Assembly (NCBI GenBank): GCA_051011595.1
Contig: JBPCTQ010000329.1
Coordinates: forward strand, 1-5,172
Direction of reading: 5' to 3'
Source of the DNA: JAOUEE01 sp051011595
Lineage (GTDB): Bacteria > Actinomycetota > Acidimicrobiia > Acidimicrobiales > SHLQ01
Length of the DNA stretch: 5,172 bases
Positions 1-5,172 of this stretch are shown one piece after another (within the stretch, counting starts at the first letter, position 1; each line of letters begins with the position of its first letter). The notes beneath the pieces are model-generated. The model was given only the letters and a program-made list of their open reading frames with translations, searched no databases and was not told the DNA's origin. The translations under genes and the position numbers were made by a program.

Positions 1-741
1 GCCCGCGCCGCGGTCGCCGAAGCAACCGACTGGGGCGCCGATCGGTTGTACCTGAAGGGCGATCTCACCCATCACTCCCGGCCCGACGACTGGGACCGAG
101 TGGCCCGTTTCCTCGACGAGCTGGAGCTGCCCCACCACCTCATCCTGGGCAACCACGACGTGCAGTACCGCAAGCAGATCCCGCCGGCCGACGCCATGGC
201 TCGCATCGGCCACCAACGGCAACGACTGCACATCGTCGACCACCCCGGCCTGCGGGTGATCCTGGTCGACTTCTCCAAGGACACCAACACCACCGGGATC
301 ATCGGCGCCGAGGCCGAACAGGTCTTGGAGGCAGCGCGAGGCGACATGCCGGTGCTGCTGGCGACCCACTTCCACTTCCATCGTTCGTTGGTCCCGTGGT
401 TCTGGCCCCTCGGTATCGGCTACTCGTCGGGTCGTCGATTCCTGGAGCAGCTCCGCCAGGTGAACCCTCGACTGGTGATCACCAGCGGTCACACCCATCG
501 CAACCGGGCCTACACCTACGGCCGAATTCCGATCACCGAGGTGGGGTCGCCGAAGGACTATCCGGGCGTGTGGGGCGAGTACACGATCTACGAAGGGGGT
601 CTGGTGCAGATGGTGCGGCGTGTGGCCGAGCCCGATGCCCTGGCCTGGACCGATCACACCCGTCGGGCGGTCGGCGGTGTGTGGGGGCTGTGGTCACCGG
701 GCACGGCCGATCAACGCAGCCTGTCCCACCGCTGGGACTGA
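1..741 (+). CDS. Calcineurin-like metallophosphoesterase (5'-truncated by window edge)
   Basis: The frame is open from base 1 to a TGA at 739-741, giving 246 visible residues; the true start lies upstream. Motifs of the calcineurin-like dinuclear metallophosphoesterase fold appear in order: GD at visible residues 20-21 (LKGDLTHH), GNHD at 50-53, a metal-ligand His in THFHFH at 122-127, and GHTH at 163-166. The first family motif, DxH, is not visible and must lie before the window, so perhaps only a few dozen residues are missing. The family hydrolyses phosphomonoesters or phosphodiesters using two metal ions. Substrate cannot be told from sequence; a CpdA/Icc-like cyclic nucleotide phosphodiesterase is one possibility. 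No membrane segment or signal is visible. The C-terminal tail after residue 185 is rich in Trp and Arg. A TTG at 46 could be mistaken for a start but falls just before the GD motif, so it is not the real one. The gene converges on the membrane-protein gene with 7 bp between stop codons. Confidence 0.9.
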   Translation, partial: ARAAVAEATDWGADRLYLKGDLTHHSRPDDWDRVARFLDELELPHHLILGNHDVQYRKQIPPADAMARIGHQRQRLHIVDHPGLRVILVDFSKDTNTTGIIGAEAEQVLEAARGDMPVLLATHFHFHRSLVPWFWPLGIGYSSGRRFLEQLRQVNPRLVITSGHTHRNRAYTYGRIPITEVGSPKDYPGVWGEYTIYEGGLVQMVRRVAEPDALAWTDHTRRAVGGVWGLWSPGTADQRSLSHRWD

Positions 742-752
742 GGACACCTCAG
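738..752. terminator. Hairpin spanning both convergent stop codons, candidate bidirectional terminator
   Basis: CTGAGG (738-743), loop ACA (744-746) and CCTCAG (747-752) form a perfect 6-bp stem. The plus-strand stop TGA (739-741) and the minus-strand stop (749-751 read in reverse) are symmetric parts of the two arms. Outside the stem, G735-C755 and a G-U pair (736-754) could extend it past an A-A mismatch. There is no T-tract on either side, so it would be a U-less hairpin as often proposed for GC-rich actinobacteria. Termination activity is inference. Confidence 0.5.
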
Positions 753-1372
753 ATCACGATCACCCACGTGGCGAAACCGGCCTGCGCCAGGTGGTAGGTG
801 ACGTGAACTCCGACTCGGCCACCCGGGGTGGGTCCCACGAATCGTCCCCATCCGAGCATGGCGTCGGACACCAGGAACAACAAGCCGCCGGCGATGGTGG
901 CCCAATGGCCCACACCAACGGCGTTGACGGCCATGACCGCCAGTACCAACACGTAGGCGCCCACGGCCCACCCCAGCACCGGGGAGCGGGCCGATGCCGC
1001 CCGCACGATGGGTAGCACCAGGAATCCGGCGACGCCGCCGACGATCACGATGCCGACGACCAGCCAACCTGGCTCGACACCCACATCGAGGAGGGCGGCG
1101 ATGGTGAAACAGTGGGCCACCAGAAAGGCCCCCAGCCCGGCCTCGAACGGGCCGTCGGGCAGCATCAAGACCACGTCGCCGACGAGCGAGAAGGCGAACG
1201 CCAGGGCGATCAGCACCACCACCCGGTCGGGGGCCTCCCCGGCCGAGAACACCGCCGCCATCAACAACACCATCACCAGCGGTTTGGCCAGGTACTCCGT
1301 GGTGAGGCGATCGCGGGCCACCGCCCACCAGTCGAGGACGGCGGCAGCCAGTGCCGCGGCCACGAGAATCAT
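749..1372 (-). CDS. YhhN/TMEM86-family integral membrane protein (lysoplasmalogenase-like)
   Basis: The gene encodes a 207-residue, very hydrophobic protein with about seven or eight membrane segments. Family landmarks are visible: SLVGDVVLML (residues 62-71, Asp66), FLVAHCFTI (83-91), LLFLVSDAMLGWGRF (164-178, Asp170) and TYHLAQAGF near the C terminus (192-200). In the YhhN/TMEM86 family, animal members hydrolyse the vinyl-ether bond of lysoplasmalogens, and conserved acidic residues in the GD and SD motifs are thought to be catalytic; bacterial roles are poorly defined, so lysoplasmalogenase activity here is only inferred. I chose ATG at 1372 because it starts directly with the first membrane segment (MILVAAALAA) and lies 10 bp after the reductase stop. 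An upstream ATG at 1429 would add an Arg/Pro-rich tail and overlap the reductase by 47 bp. No strong Shine-Dalgarno sequence precedes 1372, consistent with translational coupling. Last gene of the presumed minus-strand operon. Confidence 0.82.
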   Translation of the reverse strand: MILVAAALAAAVLDWWAVARDRLTTEYLAKPLVMVLLMAAVFSAGEAPDRVVVLIALAFAFSLVGDVVLMLPDGPFEAGLGAFLVAHCFTIAALLDVGVEPGWLVVGIVIVGGVAGFLVLPIVRAASARSPVLGWAVGAYVLVLAVMAVNAVGVGHWATIAGGLLFLVSDAMLGWGRFVGPTPGGRVGVHVTYHLAQAGFATWVIVI

Positions 1373-1382
1373 CGGTGCCGGT

Positions 1383-2591
1383 TCAGCTCTGGTCCTGGCC
1401 GAAGGCCACGGCCTCATCCCACGAAGCACCGTCGGCGATGAGTCCCCGGTACTGCATGACGTGGCGAGGGCGGTTCATCCCGAACACCCCGACGATGCTC
1501 CCGGCGCGACCGAAGATGGTGGCGAAACGACGCTCTTCGTGTGAACCGGTCACCAGCAGTTGCTCGTCGTCGGGTGCTGCCCGGCCGGCCAGTTGCAGCT
1601 TGCGGTCGTACTGGTCGGACCAGAACCACGGAACCGGCGCGAACGGCTCGGCCGCGGCCGCATCGGTGAGCAGGCGGCGAGCGGCGGCGGCCCCCTGTTC
1701 GACGGCGTTGTCCCAGTGTTCGACGCGCATCGTCTCGCCGAATCGAGGGTTGGGCCAGCGGGCCACGTCGCCGGCCGCGGTCACGTCGGGGGCGGCCAAG
1801 CAGGTCTCGTCGCAGACCACACCGTTGTCGATGGTGAGCCCCGACCCGTCGAGCCATTCGGTGTTGGGGACGACGCCGATTCCGACCACCACCACGTCAG
1901 CCGACACTTCGGTGCCATCGCTGAGACGAACCGCTTCGACCCGCTCGGATCCGATGATCGATTCGACGCCGACTCCCATTCGAAGATCGACCTCGTGTTC
2001 GCGGTGTACGTCGGCGCACACACCGCCGATCTCGTCGCCCAACACTCGGCCCATCGGTGTGGCCAACGGGTCGATCATGGTGACGGCGAGGCCCCGCTCC
2101 CGAGCGGTGGCCGCCACCTCGGCGCCGATGAAGCCGGCACCGACCACCACGACCCGTGTGGGATCGGCGGAGAGGGCACGGCGCAGTTCGACGGCGTGGT
2201 CGAGGGTGCGCAGGACATGTACACCGGCGAGATTCTCGCTGCCGGCCAGCGTCCGGGGACGGGCACCGGTGGCGATCATGAGCCCGTCGTAGTCGAGGAC
2301 GTCTCCCGATTCGAGGGTGAGTCGACGCGAGCCGGGGTCGAGGGCCGAAGCCCGTTCTCCGAGGCGAAGGTCGAGGTCGAGCTCGGCGTACCGGTCATCG
2401 GGAACCAGGGCGATGTCGGCCGGTTCCACGTCACCGGCCAGCAGCTGCTTCGACAGCGGCGGACGATCGTAGGGTCGGTGCGGTTCCTCGCCGATGAGTG
2501 TGATGGGGCCGTCGAAGCCGTCGCGCCGCAGCGCTTCGGCTCCTCGGATACCGGCCAACGACGCACCAACGATGGTGATCGACTCACGCAC
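1383..2591 (-). CDS. FAD-dependent NAD(P)H:ferredoxin reductase
   Basis: This 402-residue protein has the normal length of oxygenase-coupled ferredoxin/rubredoxin reductases (BphA4, putidaredoxin reductase and rhodocoxin reductase type). The N-terminal FAD Rossmann motif is GASLAG at 9-14, followed by the family segment RPYDRPPLSK (39-48) and ATGARPR (107-113). The NAD(P)H Rossmann motif GAGFIGAE is at 151-158; an Asp at 174, at the end of the second strand of that fold, suggests NADH preference (inference). The second FAD contact TAAGDVARW is at 271-279, then EHWDNAVEQG (291-300), and the C-terminal reductase domain with PWFWSDQYDRKLQLAG at 321-336. It should pass electrons from NAD(P)H through FAD to a small Fe-S protein, most likely the ferredoxin 41 bp upstream. 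The start is GTG at 2589-2591; an in-frame TGA lies a short way upstream and the protein begins at the typical position before the first beta strand. Only a weak purine-rich GGGCGG precedes it. Soluble, cytoplasmic. Confidence 0.95.
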   Translation of the reverse strand: MRESITIVGASLAGIRGAEALRRDGFDGPITLIGEEPHRPYDRPPLSKQLLAGDVEPADIALVPDDRYAELDLDLRLGERASALDPGSRRLTLESGDVLDYDGLMIATGARPRTLAGSENLAGVHVLRTLDHAVELRRALSADPTRVVVVGAGFIGAEVAATARERGLAVTMIDPLATPMGRVLGDEIGGVCADVHREHEVDLRMGVGVESIIGSERVEAVRLSDGTEVSADVVVVGIGVVPNTEWLDGSGLTIDNGVVCDETCLAAPDVTAAGDVARWPNPRFGETMRVEHWDNAVEQGAAAARRLLTDAAAAEPFAPVPWFWSDQYDRKLQLAGRAAPDDEQLLVTGSHEERRFATIFGRAGSIVGVFGMNRPRHVMQYRGLIADGASWDEAVAFGQDQS

Positions 2592-2632
2592 CAGCAGCCG
2601 CCCAAGCGATGTCGGTCAACGAAGCGGTGTCG

Positions 2633-2827
2633 TCAGTCGTCGGCGATGCTGATGGCCTGCTTCGGGCACCGTTGCACGGCCTCTTCGAGTTTGGCCCGCT
2701 GATCATCAGCAGGCGTCTCGTTGAGGACGTACAGGAAGTCGTCGTCGCGGACTTCGAAGATCTCGGGCGCGATCTGCATGCAGATGGCATTGCTCTCGCA
2801 GAGGTCATAGTCGACCACGACTCGCAT
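2633..2827 (-). CDS. Single-cluster ferredoxin, [3Fe-4S] type (CxxNxxC)
   Basis: A 64-residue acidic protein of the short bacterial/P450-partner ferredoxin family. Cluster ligands are Cys10, Cys16 and Cys54: CESNAIC at 10-16, the usual following segment APEIFEV at 20-26, and CPKQAISI at 54-61. Position 13, where a [4Fe-4S] ferredoxin has Cys, is Asn, so three Cys remain and a [3Fe-4S] cluster is expected; this is the actinobacterial CXX?XXC...CP class. These proteins carry single electrons from a ferredoxin reductase to cytochromes P450. I chose ATG at 2825-2827 because MRVVVDYDLC is the normal N terminus and GGGAG (2836-2840) sits 8 nt upstream. A longer reading from 2881 would add 18 basic residues (MGRWSTKSRPFRQKGAQT) encoded across that ribosome binding site. 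It is the first gene of the presumed operon, transcribed away from the protease. No P450 lies in the window, so its acceptor is unknown. Confidence 0.93.
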   Translation of the reverse strand: MRVVVDYDLCESNAICMQIAPEIFEVRDDDFLYVLNETPADDQRAKLEEAVQRCPKQAISIADD

Positions 2828-2835
2828 CGTCTGGG

Positions 2836-2844
2836 CTCCCTTTT
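2836..2844 (-). promoter_or_regulatory. Ribosome binding site of the ferredoxin gene
   Basis: Read on the minus strand, AAAAGGGAG ends 8 nt before the ATG at 2827. It is the best Shine-Dalgarno sequence on this strand and decides the start in favour of the 64-residue ferredoxin over the 82-residue reading. Confidence 0.75.
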
Positions 2845-2960
2845 GTCGGAATGGCCGACTCTTCGTCGACCATCTCCCCATCTTGCTACACCGAGGCCGC
2901 CGACGGGTTCCACTCGGTCCACGAGCTCAGAGGTCGACCGTCCCGACTCAACCAAATGCG

Positions 2961-2985
2961 AGACTGTGCCGATACGGCTCTGTCT
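2961..2985. promoter_or_regulatory. 25-bp imperfect palindrome upstream of the protease, candidate operator or leader hairpin
   Basis: The left arm AGACTGTGCCG (2961-2971) and right arm CGGCTCTGTCT (2975-2985) pair at 9 of 11 positions around the centre ATA. The inner GCCG/CGGC and outer AGAC/GTCT blocks are perfect, which gives two symmetric half-sites. The element ends 26 nt before the protease ATG and 15 nt before its ribosome binding site. It could be a dimeric regulator site or an mRNA leader hairpin. Function is inference. Confidence 0.35.
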
Positions 2986-3000
2986 GCCCACTCTTCCCCT

Positions 3001-3004
3001 GGAG
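3001..3004 (+). promoter_or_regulatory. Ribosome binding site of the metalloprotease gene
   Basis: GGAG lies 7 nt before the ATG at 3012 and supports that start over the in-frame ATG at 2883, which would put 43 hydrophilic, basic residues in front of a clear signal peptide. Confidence 0.7.
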
Positions 3005-3011
3005 CGAATCC

Positions 3012-4898
3012 ATGAACCGCCTGCCCGCCCGCCTCGGCGCCGCCTTCGTGCTCGTTGCCGCCCTGACCACGGCCGCAGCCGGCGCCTCGGCACCGGGTGT
3101 CGAGACTCGCATCGATGCCCCGACCGGCGCCTCCGACGTGGTGCAGGGTGTGGTCACCGACTCCACGTCACTCTTGGTCGACAACCAGGTCTTCACCGAC
3201 TGGACCTTCGCCGTCGACGAGACGATCGAGGGGAGCGCGGACGGGGTCATCACGGTGCGCACCGAAGGCGGCCTCGACGGAGAGGGGTTCATCCATGTCG
3301 TGTCGGGTCAGCCGCACCTGGAGGTCGGTGACCGTGTCCAGATGTGGCTGGAGCCGGCGGCCGGCGAAGACTGGTACGTCCCGGTGGGCGGGACGACCGC
3401 GGCGGTGGCCATCACCGCAGACGGGCACATCATCGTCGACAGTGACGACTCGACCACCAACTTCGTGCTCGAGGGATTCTTCTGGGCCGACTTCGATACA
3501 CCGGTGAGCTACCGGGTGAACCCCAACACCCCCGATCTGGCCGGGACCACCGAGATCAACCCGATCCAAGACGGCTTCCAGGCATGGGAGGACGACAGCC
3601 TCTCCGAGGTCGACTTCACCTACGCCGGCACCACCAACATCACCTCGCGCACCTTCGACGGTGTGAACGCGGTGTTCTGGGCTCCGACCAACGCCGGCTA
3701 CCTGGCCCGCACCACGTCGATCTTCAACGCCAACACCATGGAGATGGTCGAGTTCGACGTGCAGTTCAACCCCGACTGGGAGTGGGTCGACGGCGTCGCC
3801 AGCGGCAGATTCGACGTGCAGACCGTTGCCACTCACGAAGCCGGCCACACCCTCGGCCTCGGCCACCCGCCTGGCTCGGGTGCGGTGATGTTCGCCACCC
3901 TGGCCAGCGGCAAGGTCAAACGAAGCCTGTCCAACGGCGACATCGGCGGGGTCCGGGAGCTCTACGGCCTGCCCTCGTGTGAGGGCATCATCGCCACCAT
4001 CGCGGGCAACGACGGCAACAACACCATCAACGGCACGGCCGGTGACGACATCATCGACGGTGGCGACGGCAACGACACCATCAACGGCAACGGTGGCAAC
4101 GACATCATCTGCGGTGGCGACGGCAACGACACCATCAGCGGCGGCAGTGGCAACGACCGGCTCCACGGCGACGCCGGGACCGACAACCTCGGTGGCGGCG
4201 GCGGTTCCGACTTCATCGAAGGCAACGGCGGCAACGACGTGCTTCGCGGCGGTCCGGGCAACGACGACCTGTGGGGCCTGGGGGGCAGCGACATCGTCGA
4301 CGGCGACGGCGGCAACGACGTGGCGCGGGGTGGGTCCGGCGACGACACCGTGCGCGGCGGTGACGGCGACGACAAGCTCACCGGAAGCAGCGGCGACGAC
4401 GTCCTCGAGGGCGGTGACGGCGACGACAAACTGTTCGGGCACGAAGGTGACGACACCCTCGAGGGCGAAGCCGGTCTGGATCGACTCTTCGGCAACGAGA
4501 ACGACGACACCCTGCGGGGCAACGGCGGCGACGACACCATGAAAGGCCACGACGGCGATGATCGGCTGTACGGCGGCGGGGGTGCCGACCTTCTGCGGGG
4601 TGGGCTCGATCAGGATCTGCTGGTGGGTAGCGACGGCCACGACAACCTGGCCGGAGGCGGGGCGGCAGACACGATCAACGGCGACGCCGGCAACGACATC
4701 CTCAACGGCAATGCCGGGCACGACGACCTCGGCGGCGGCGCGGGCAACGACACCGTGAACGGGGGCATCGGCAATGACGACCTGGCCGGCGACGGCGGGT
4801 CCGACACCCTCGACGGCGGCGACCACAACGACAGCTGCCACGGCGGCTCCGGTGTGGATTCGGGCCAGAACTGTGAGTCGAACACCAGCATTCCGTGA
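3012..4898 (+). CDS. Secreted matrixin-type zinc metalloprotease with C-terminal RTX-like calcium-binding repeats
   Basis: A 628-residue exported protein. Residues 1-27 are a Sec signal peptide (basic start MNRLPARLG, hydrophobic core, cleavage around AAAGASA). Residues about 40-125 form an accessory beta-rich domain (VVQGVVTD, FAVDETIEG, TVRTEGG, VSGQPHLEVGDRVQMWL) of a kind I associate with the region in front of bacterial matrixin-like peptidases. The catalytic domain, about 155-320, has PVSYRVNPN (164-172), NAVFWAP (219-225), the zinc motif HEAGHTLGLGH (275-285; zinc ligands His275, His279 and His285, general base Glu276), the Met-turn AVMF (Met293), and a closing SLSNGDIGGVRELYG (305-319), all typical of peptidase family M10 metzincins. 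Residues 331-618 are RTX-like nonapeptides. No cysteine occurs before residue 323, so there is no cysteine-switch propeptide. Cysteines 323 and 367 flank the first repeats and 609 and 621 close the array; disulfides are possible. It presumably degrades extracellular protein in a calcium-dependent way. The stop is 66 bp before the next RTX gene. Confidence 0.9.
   Translation: MNRLPARLGAAFVLVAALTTAAAGASAPGVETRIDAPTGASDVVQGVVTDSTSLLVDNQVFTDWTFAVDETIEGSADGVITVRTEGGLDGEGFIHVVSGQPHLEVGDRVQMWLEPAAGEDWYVPVGGTTAAVAITADGHIIVDSDDSTTNFVLEGFFWADFDTPVSYRVNPNTPDLAGTTEINPIQDGFQAWEDDSLSEVDFTYAGTTNITSRTFDGVNAVFWAPTNAGYLARTTSIFNANTMEMVEFDVQFNPDWEWVDGVASGRFDVQTVATHEAGHTLGLGHPPGSGAVMFATLASGKVKRSLSNGDIGGVRELYGLPSCEGIIATIAGNDGNNTINGTAGDDIIDGGDGNDTINGNGGNDIICGGDGNDTISGGSGNDRLHGDAGTDNLGGGGGSDFIEGNGGNDVLRGGPGNDDLWGLGGSDIVDGDGGNDVARGGSGDDTVRGGDGDDKLTGSSGDDVLEGGDGDDKLFGHEGDDTLEGEAGLDRLFGNENDDTLRGNGGDDTMKGHDGDDRLYGGGGADLLRGGLDQDLLVGSDGHDNLAGGGAADTINGDAGNDILNGNAGHDDLGGGAGNDTVNGGIGNDDLAGDGGSDTLDGGDHNDSCHGGSGVDSGQNCESNTSIP
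4002..4865 (+). repeat. 32 consecutive RTX-like nonapeptide units (27-bp coding period)
   Basis: Residues 331-618 of the metalloprotease divide into 32 nine-residue units with no insertion or deletion, of the form xGxxGxDxL/I. Examples are DGGDGNDTI, RGGSGDDTV and EGGDGDDKL. The first unit and the last two are degenerate; units 19, 23 and 25 deviate at the central Gly. In RTX proteins such units wind into a parallel beta-roll that binds calcium between turns. At DNA level the period is 27 bp. The closest copies lie 54 bp apart: a 26-bp exact match at 4058-4083 and 4112-4137, and a 20-bp match at 4356-4375 and 4410-4429. Confidence 0.9.
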
Positions 4899-4931
4899 CC
4901 AGGCGTCGCCCCTCCAGCCAACCCGGTCCCT

Positions 4932-4937
4932 TACCAT
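4932..4937 (+). promoter_or_regulatory. Possible -10 element of the downstream RTX gene
   Basis: TACCAT in the 66-bp gap resembles a -10 hexamer (four of six to TATAAT) and would place a transcript start about 20 nt before the ATG at 4965. No -35 match exists at the usual spacing and no clear terminator follows the protease gene, so co-transcription with the protease is equally possible. Confidence 0.15.
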
Positions 4938-4951
4938 GACCCCAGCCCACC

Positions 4952-4957
4952 GAAAGG
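4952..4957 (+). promoter_or_regulatory. Ribosome binding site of the downstream RTX gene
   Basis: GAAAGG lies 7 nt before the ATG at 4965 and supports that start. An ATG at 4936 is in another frame and has no such site. Confidence 0.6.
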
Positions 4958-4964
4958 CTCCTCG

Positions 4965-5172
4965 ATGACCCCTCGTTCACTCCTCGCCCGTCTCGCGCTC
5001 GCAGCCACGGCCGTCGTGCTGGTGCCCATCGGAGCAGTCGCCGCTGCGCCGCCGCAGTGCGCCGGGGTCGATGCCACCATCGTGGGCACCCCGGGCGACG
5101 ACGAGTTGGACGGCACCCCGGGCGCCGACGTGTTCTTCGCCGACCTGGGGAACGACACCATCAACGGGGCCG
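4965..5172 (+). CDS. Secreted RTX-like calcium-binding repeat protein (3'-truncated by window edge)
   Basis: The first 69 residues are visible and the frame is still open at the window end. Residues 1 to about 26-28 are a Sec signal peptide: basic start MTPRSLLARL, a hydrophobic core of Ala/Val/Leu, and cleavage near GAVA or AAA. The mature part begins PPQCAGVDATIVGTPGDD, then DGTPGADV and LGNDTINGA, which is the start of an RTX-like calcium-binding repeat region. This opening, a Cys followed by xGxxATIxGxxGDD, matches the segment that opens the array of the upstream protease (Cys323 onward). Unlike that gene, no enzymatic domain lies between the signal peptide and the repeats, so it may be a repeat-only protein or carry a domain further on. 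Location is presumably extracellular or surface-associated. The function of such proteins is not established; calcium binding is inferred from the repeats. Confidence 0.85.
   Translation, partial: MTPRSLLARLALAATAVVLVPIGAVAAAPPQCAGVDATIVGTPGDDELDGTPGADVFFADLGNDTINGA

Larger units (their letters stand above)
2828..3011. other. Divergent intergenic region between ferredoxin and protease genes
   Basis: These 184 bp separate two divergently read genes and must hold at least the promoters of the minus-strand operon and of the protease. I see ribosome binding sites at each end and a 25-bp imperfect palindrome (2961-2985). A weaker inverted pair ACCGAG (2890-2895) and CTCGGT (2913-2918) has a 17-nt loop. 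GGTCGACC (2932-2939) is a short perfect palindrome. I cannot identify a convincing -35/-10 pair in either direction. On the minus strand GGAACC, 17 bp, TAGCAA is the nearest thing to a promoter-like pair and is weak. Confidence 0.6.

Noticed and set aside
1373..1429. Upstream ATG extending the YhhN protein by 19 residues
   Set aside because: It overlaps the reductase, adds an Arg/Pro-rich tail, and family members normally start close to the first membrane segment.
620..1544. Several plus-strand open frames opposite the YhhN and reductase genes
   Set aside because: They are low-complexity Pro/Thr/Arg/His-rich texts with no recognisable domain, antisense to well-supported genes.
2883..3011. 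Upstream in-frame ATG extending the protease by 43 residues
   Set aside because: The extension is basic and hydrophilic and would bury the signal peptide; GGAG at 3001-3004 supports ATG 3012.
4002..4865. Regularly spaced repeats that could suggest a CRISPR array
   Set aside because: The 27-bp period is exactly nine codons, the repeats are degenerate, there are no unique spacers, and the frame encodes calcium-binding nonapeptides.
3012..4898. Type I secretion substrate
   Set aside because: The protein has a Sec signal peptide at its N terminus, ends in a Cys-containing tail unlike a type I signal, and no ABC exporter or membrane-fusion gene is in the window.
3168..4937. A 589-codon open frame on the minus strand opposite the protease gene
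   Set aside because: It is a by-product of the 27-bp in-frame repeat and GC-rich Gly/Asp codons, whose complement gives stop-free Ala/Val-rich text with no domain. The plus-strand frame has a signal peptide, a zinc motif and a ribosome binding site.
4925..4941. GGTC/GACC inverted repeat after the protease gene as a terminator
   Set aside because: It has only a 4-bp stem, a 9-nt loop and no T-tract; too weak to call in GC-rich DNA.

Overview
The window is GC-rich (roughly two thirds G+C by eye) and densely coding, with codon use dominated by G or C in third positions. The gene content suggests a free-living actinobacterium: a single-cluster ferredoxin of the actinobacterial P450-partner type next to its FAD reductase, and Sec-exported proteins with glycine/aspartate calcium-binding repeats. 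Acidimicrobiia would fit, but that placement is inference from gene style only.

Layout. Positions 1-741 (+) hold the 3' part of a calcineurin-like metallophosphoesterase whose start lies outside the window. It converges on a three-gene minus-strand set that reads, in transcription order, [3Fe-4S]-type ferredoxin (2827-2633), FAD-dependent ferredoxin reductase (2591-1383) and a YhhN/TMEM86-like membrane protein (1372-749). The 7-bp convergent junction contains a perfect 6-bp stem hairpin (738-752) that includes both stop codons. A divergent non-coding region of 184 bp (2828-3011) follows, with a 25-bp imperfect palindrome close to the right-hand gene. The plus strand then carries a secreted matrixin-type zinc metalloprotease with a long C-terminal array of RTX-like nonapeptides (3012-4898). 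After 66 bp comes the 5' end of a second secreted protein with the same type of repeats (4965 to the window edge).

How the genes work together. The ferredoxin and reductase form a plausible NAD(P)H -> FAD -> Fe-S electron chain for a cytochrome P450 or similar oxygenase encoded elsewhere; no P450 is present here. The YhhN protein is tightly spaced behind the reductase and probably co-transcribed, but a functional link is not evident. The two RTX genes look like tandem, modular, calcium-dependent exported proteins. I see no CRISPR array, RNA gene, insertion sequence or phage gene. The most interesting points are the uninterrupted 32-unit repeat array fused to a cysteine-switch-free matrixin, the Asn-containing CxxNxxC ferredoxin, the two-stop-codon hairpin, and the palindrome upstream of the protease. 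None of these amounts to clear evidence of a wholly new system.
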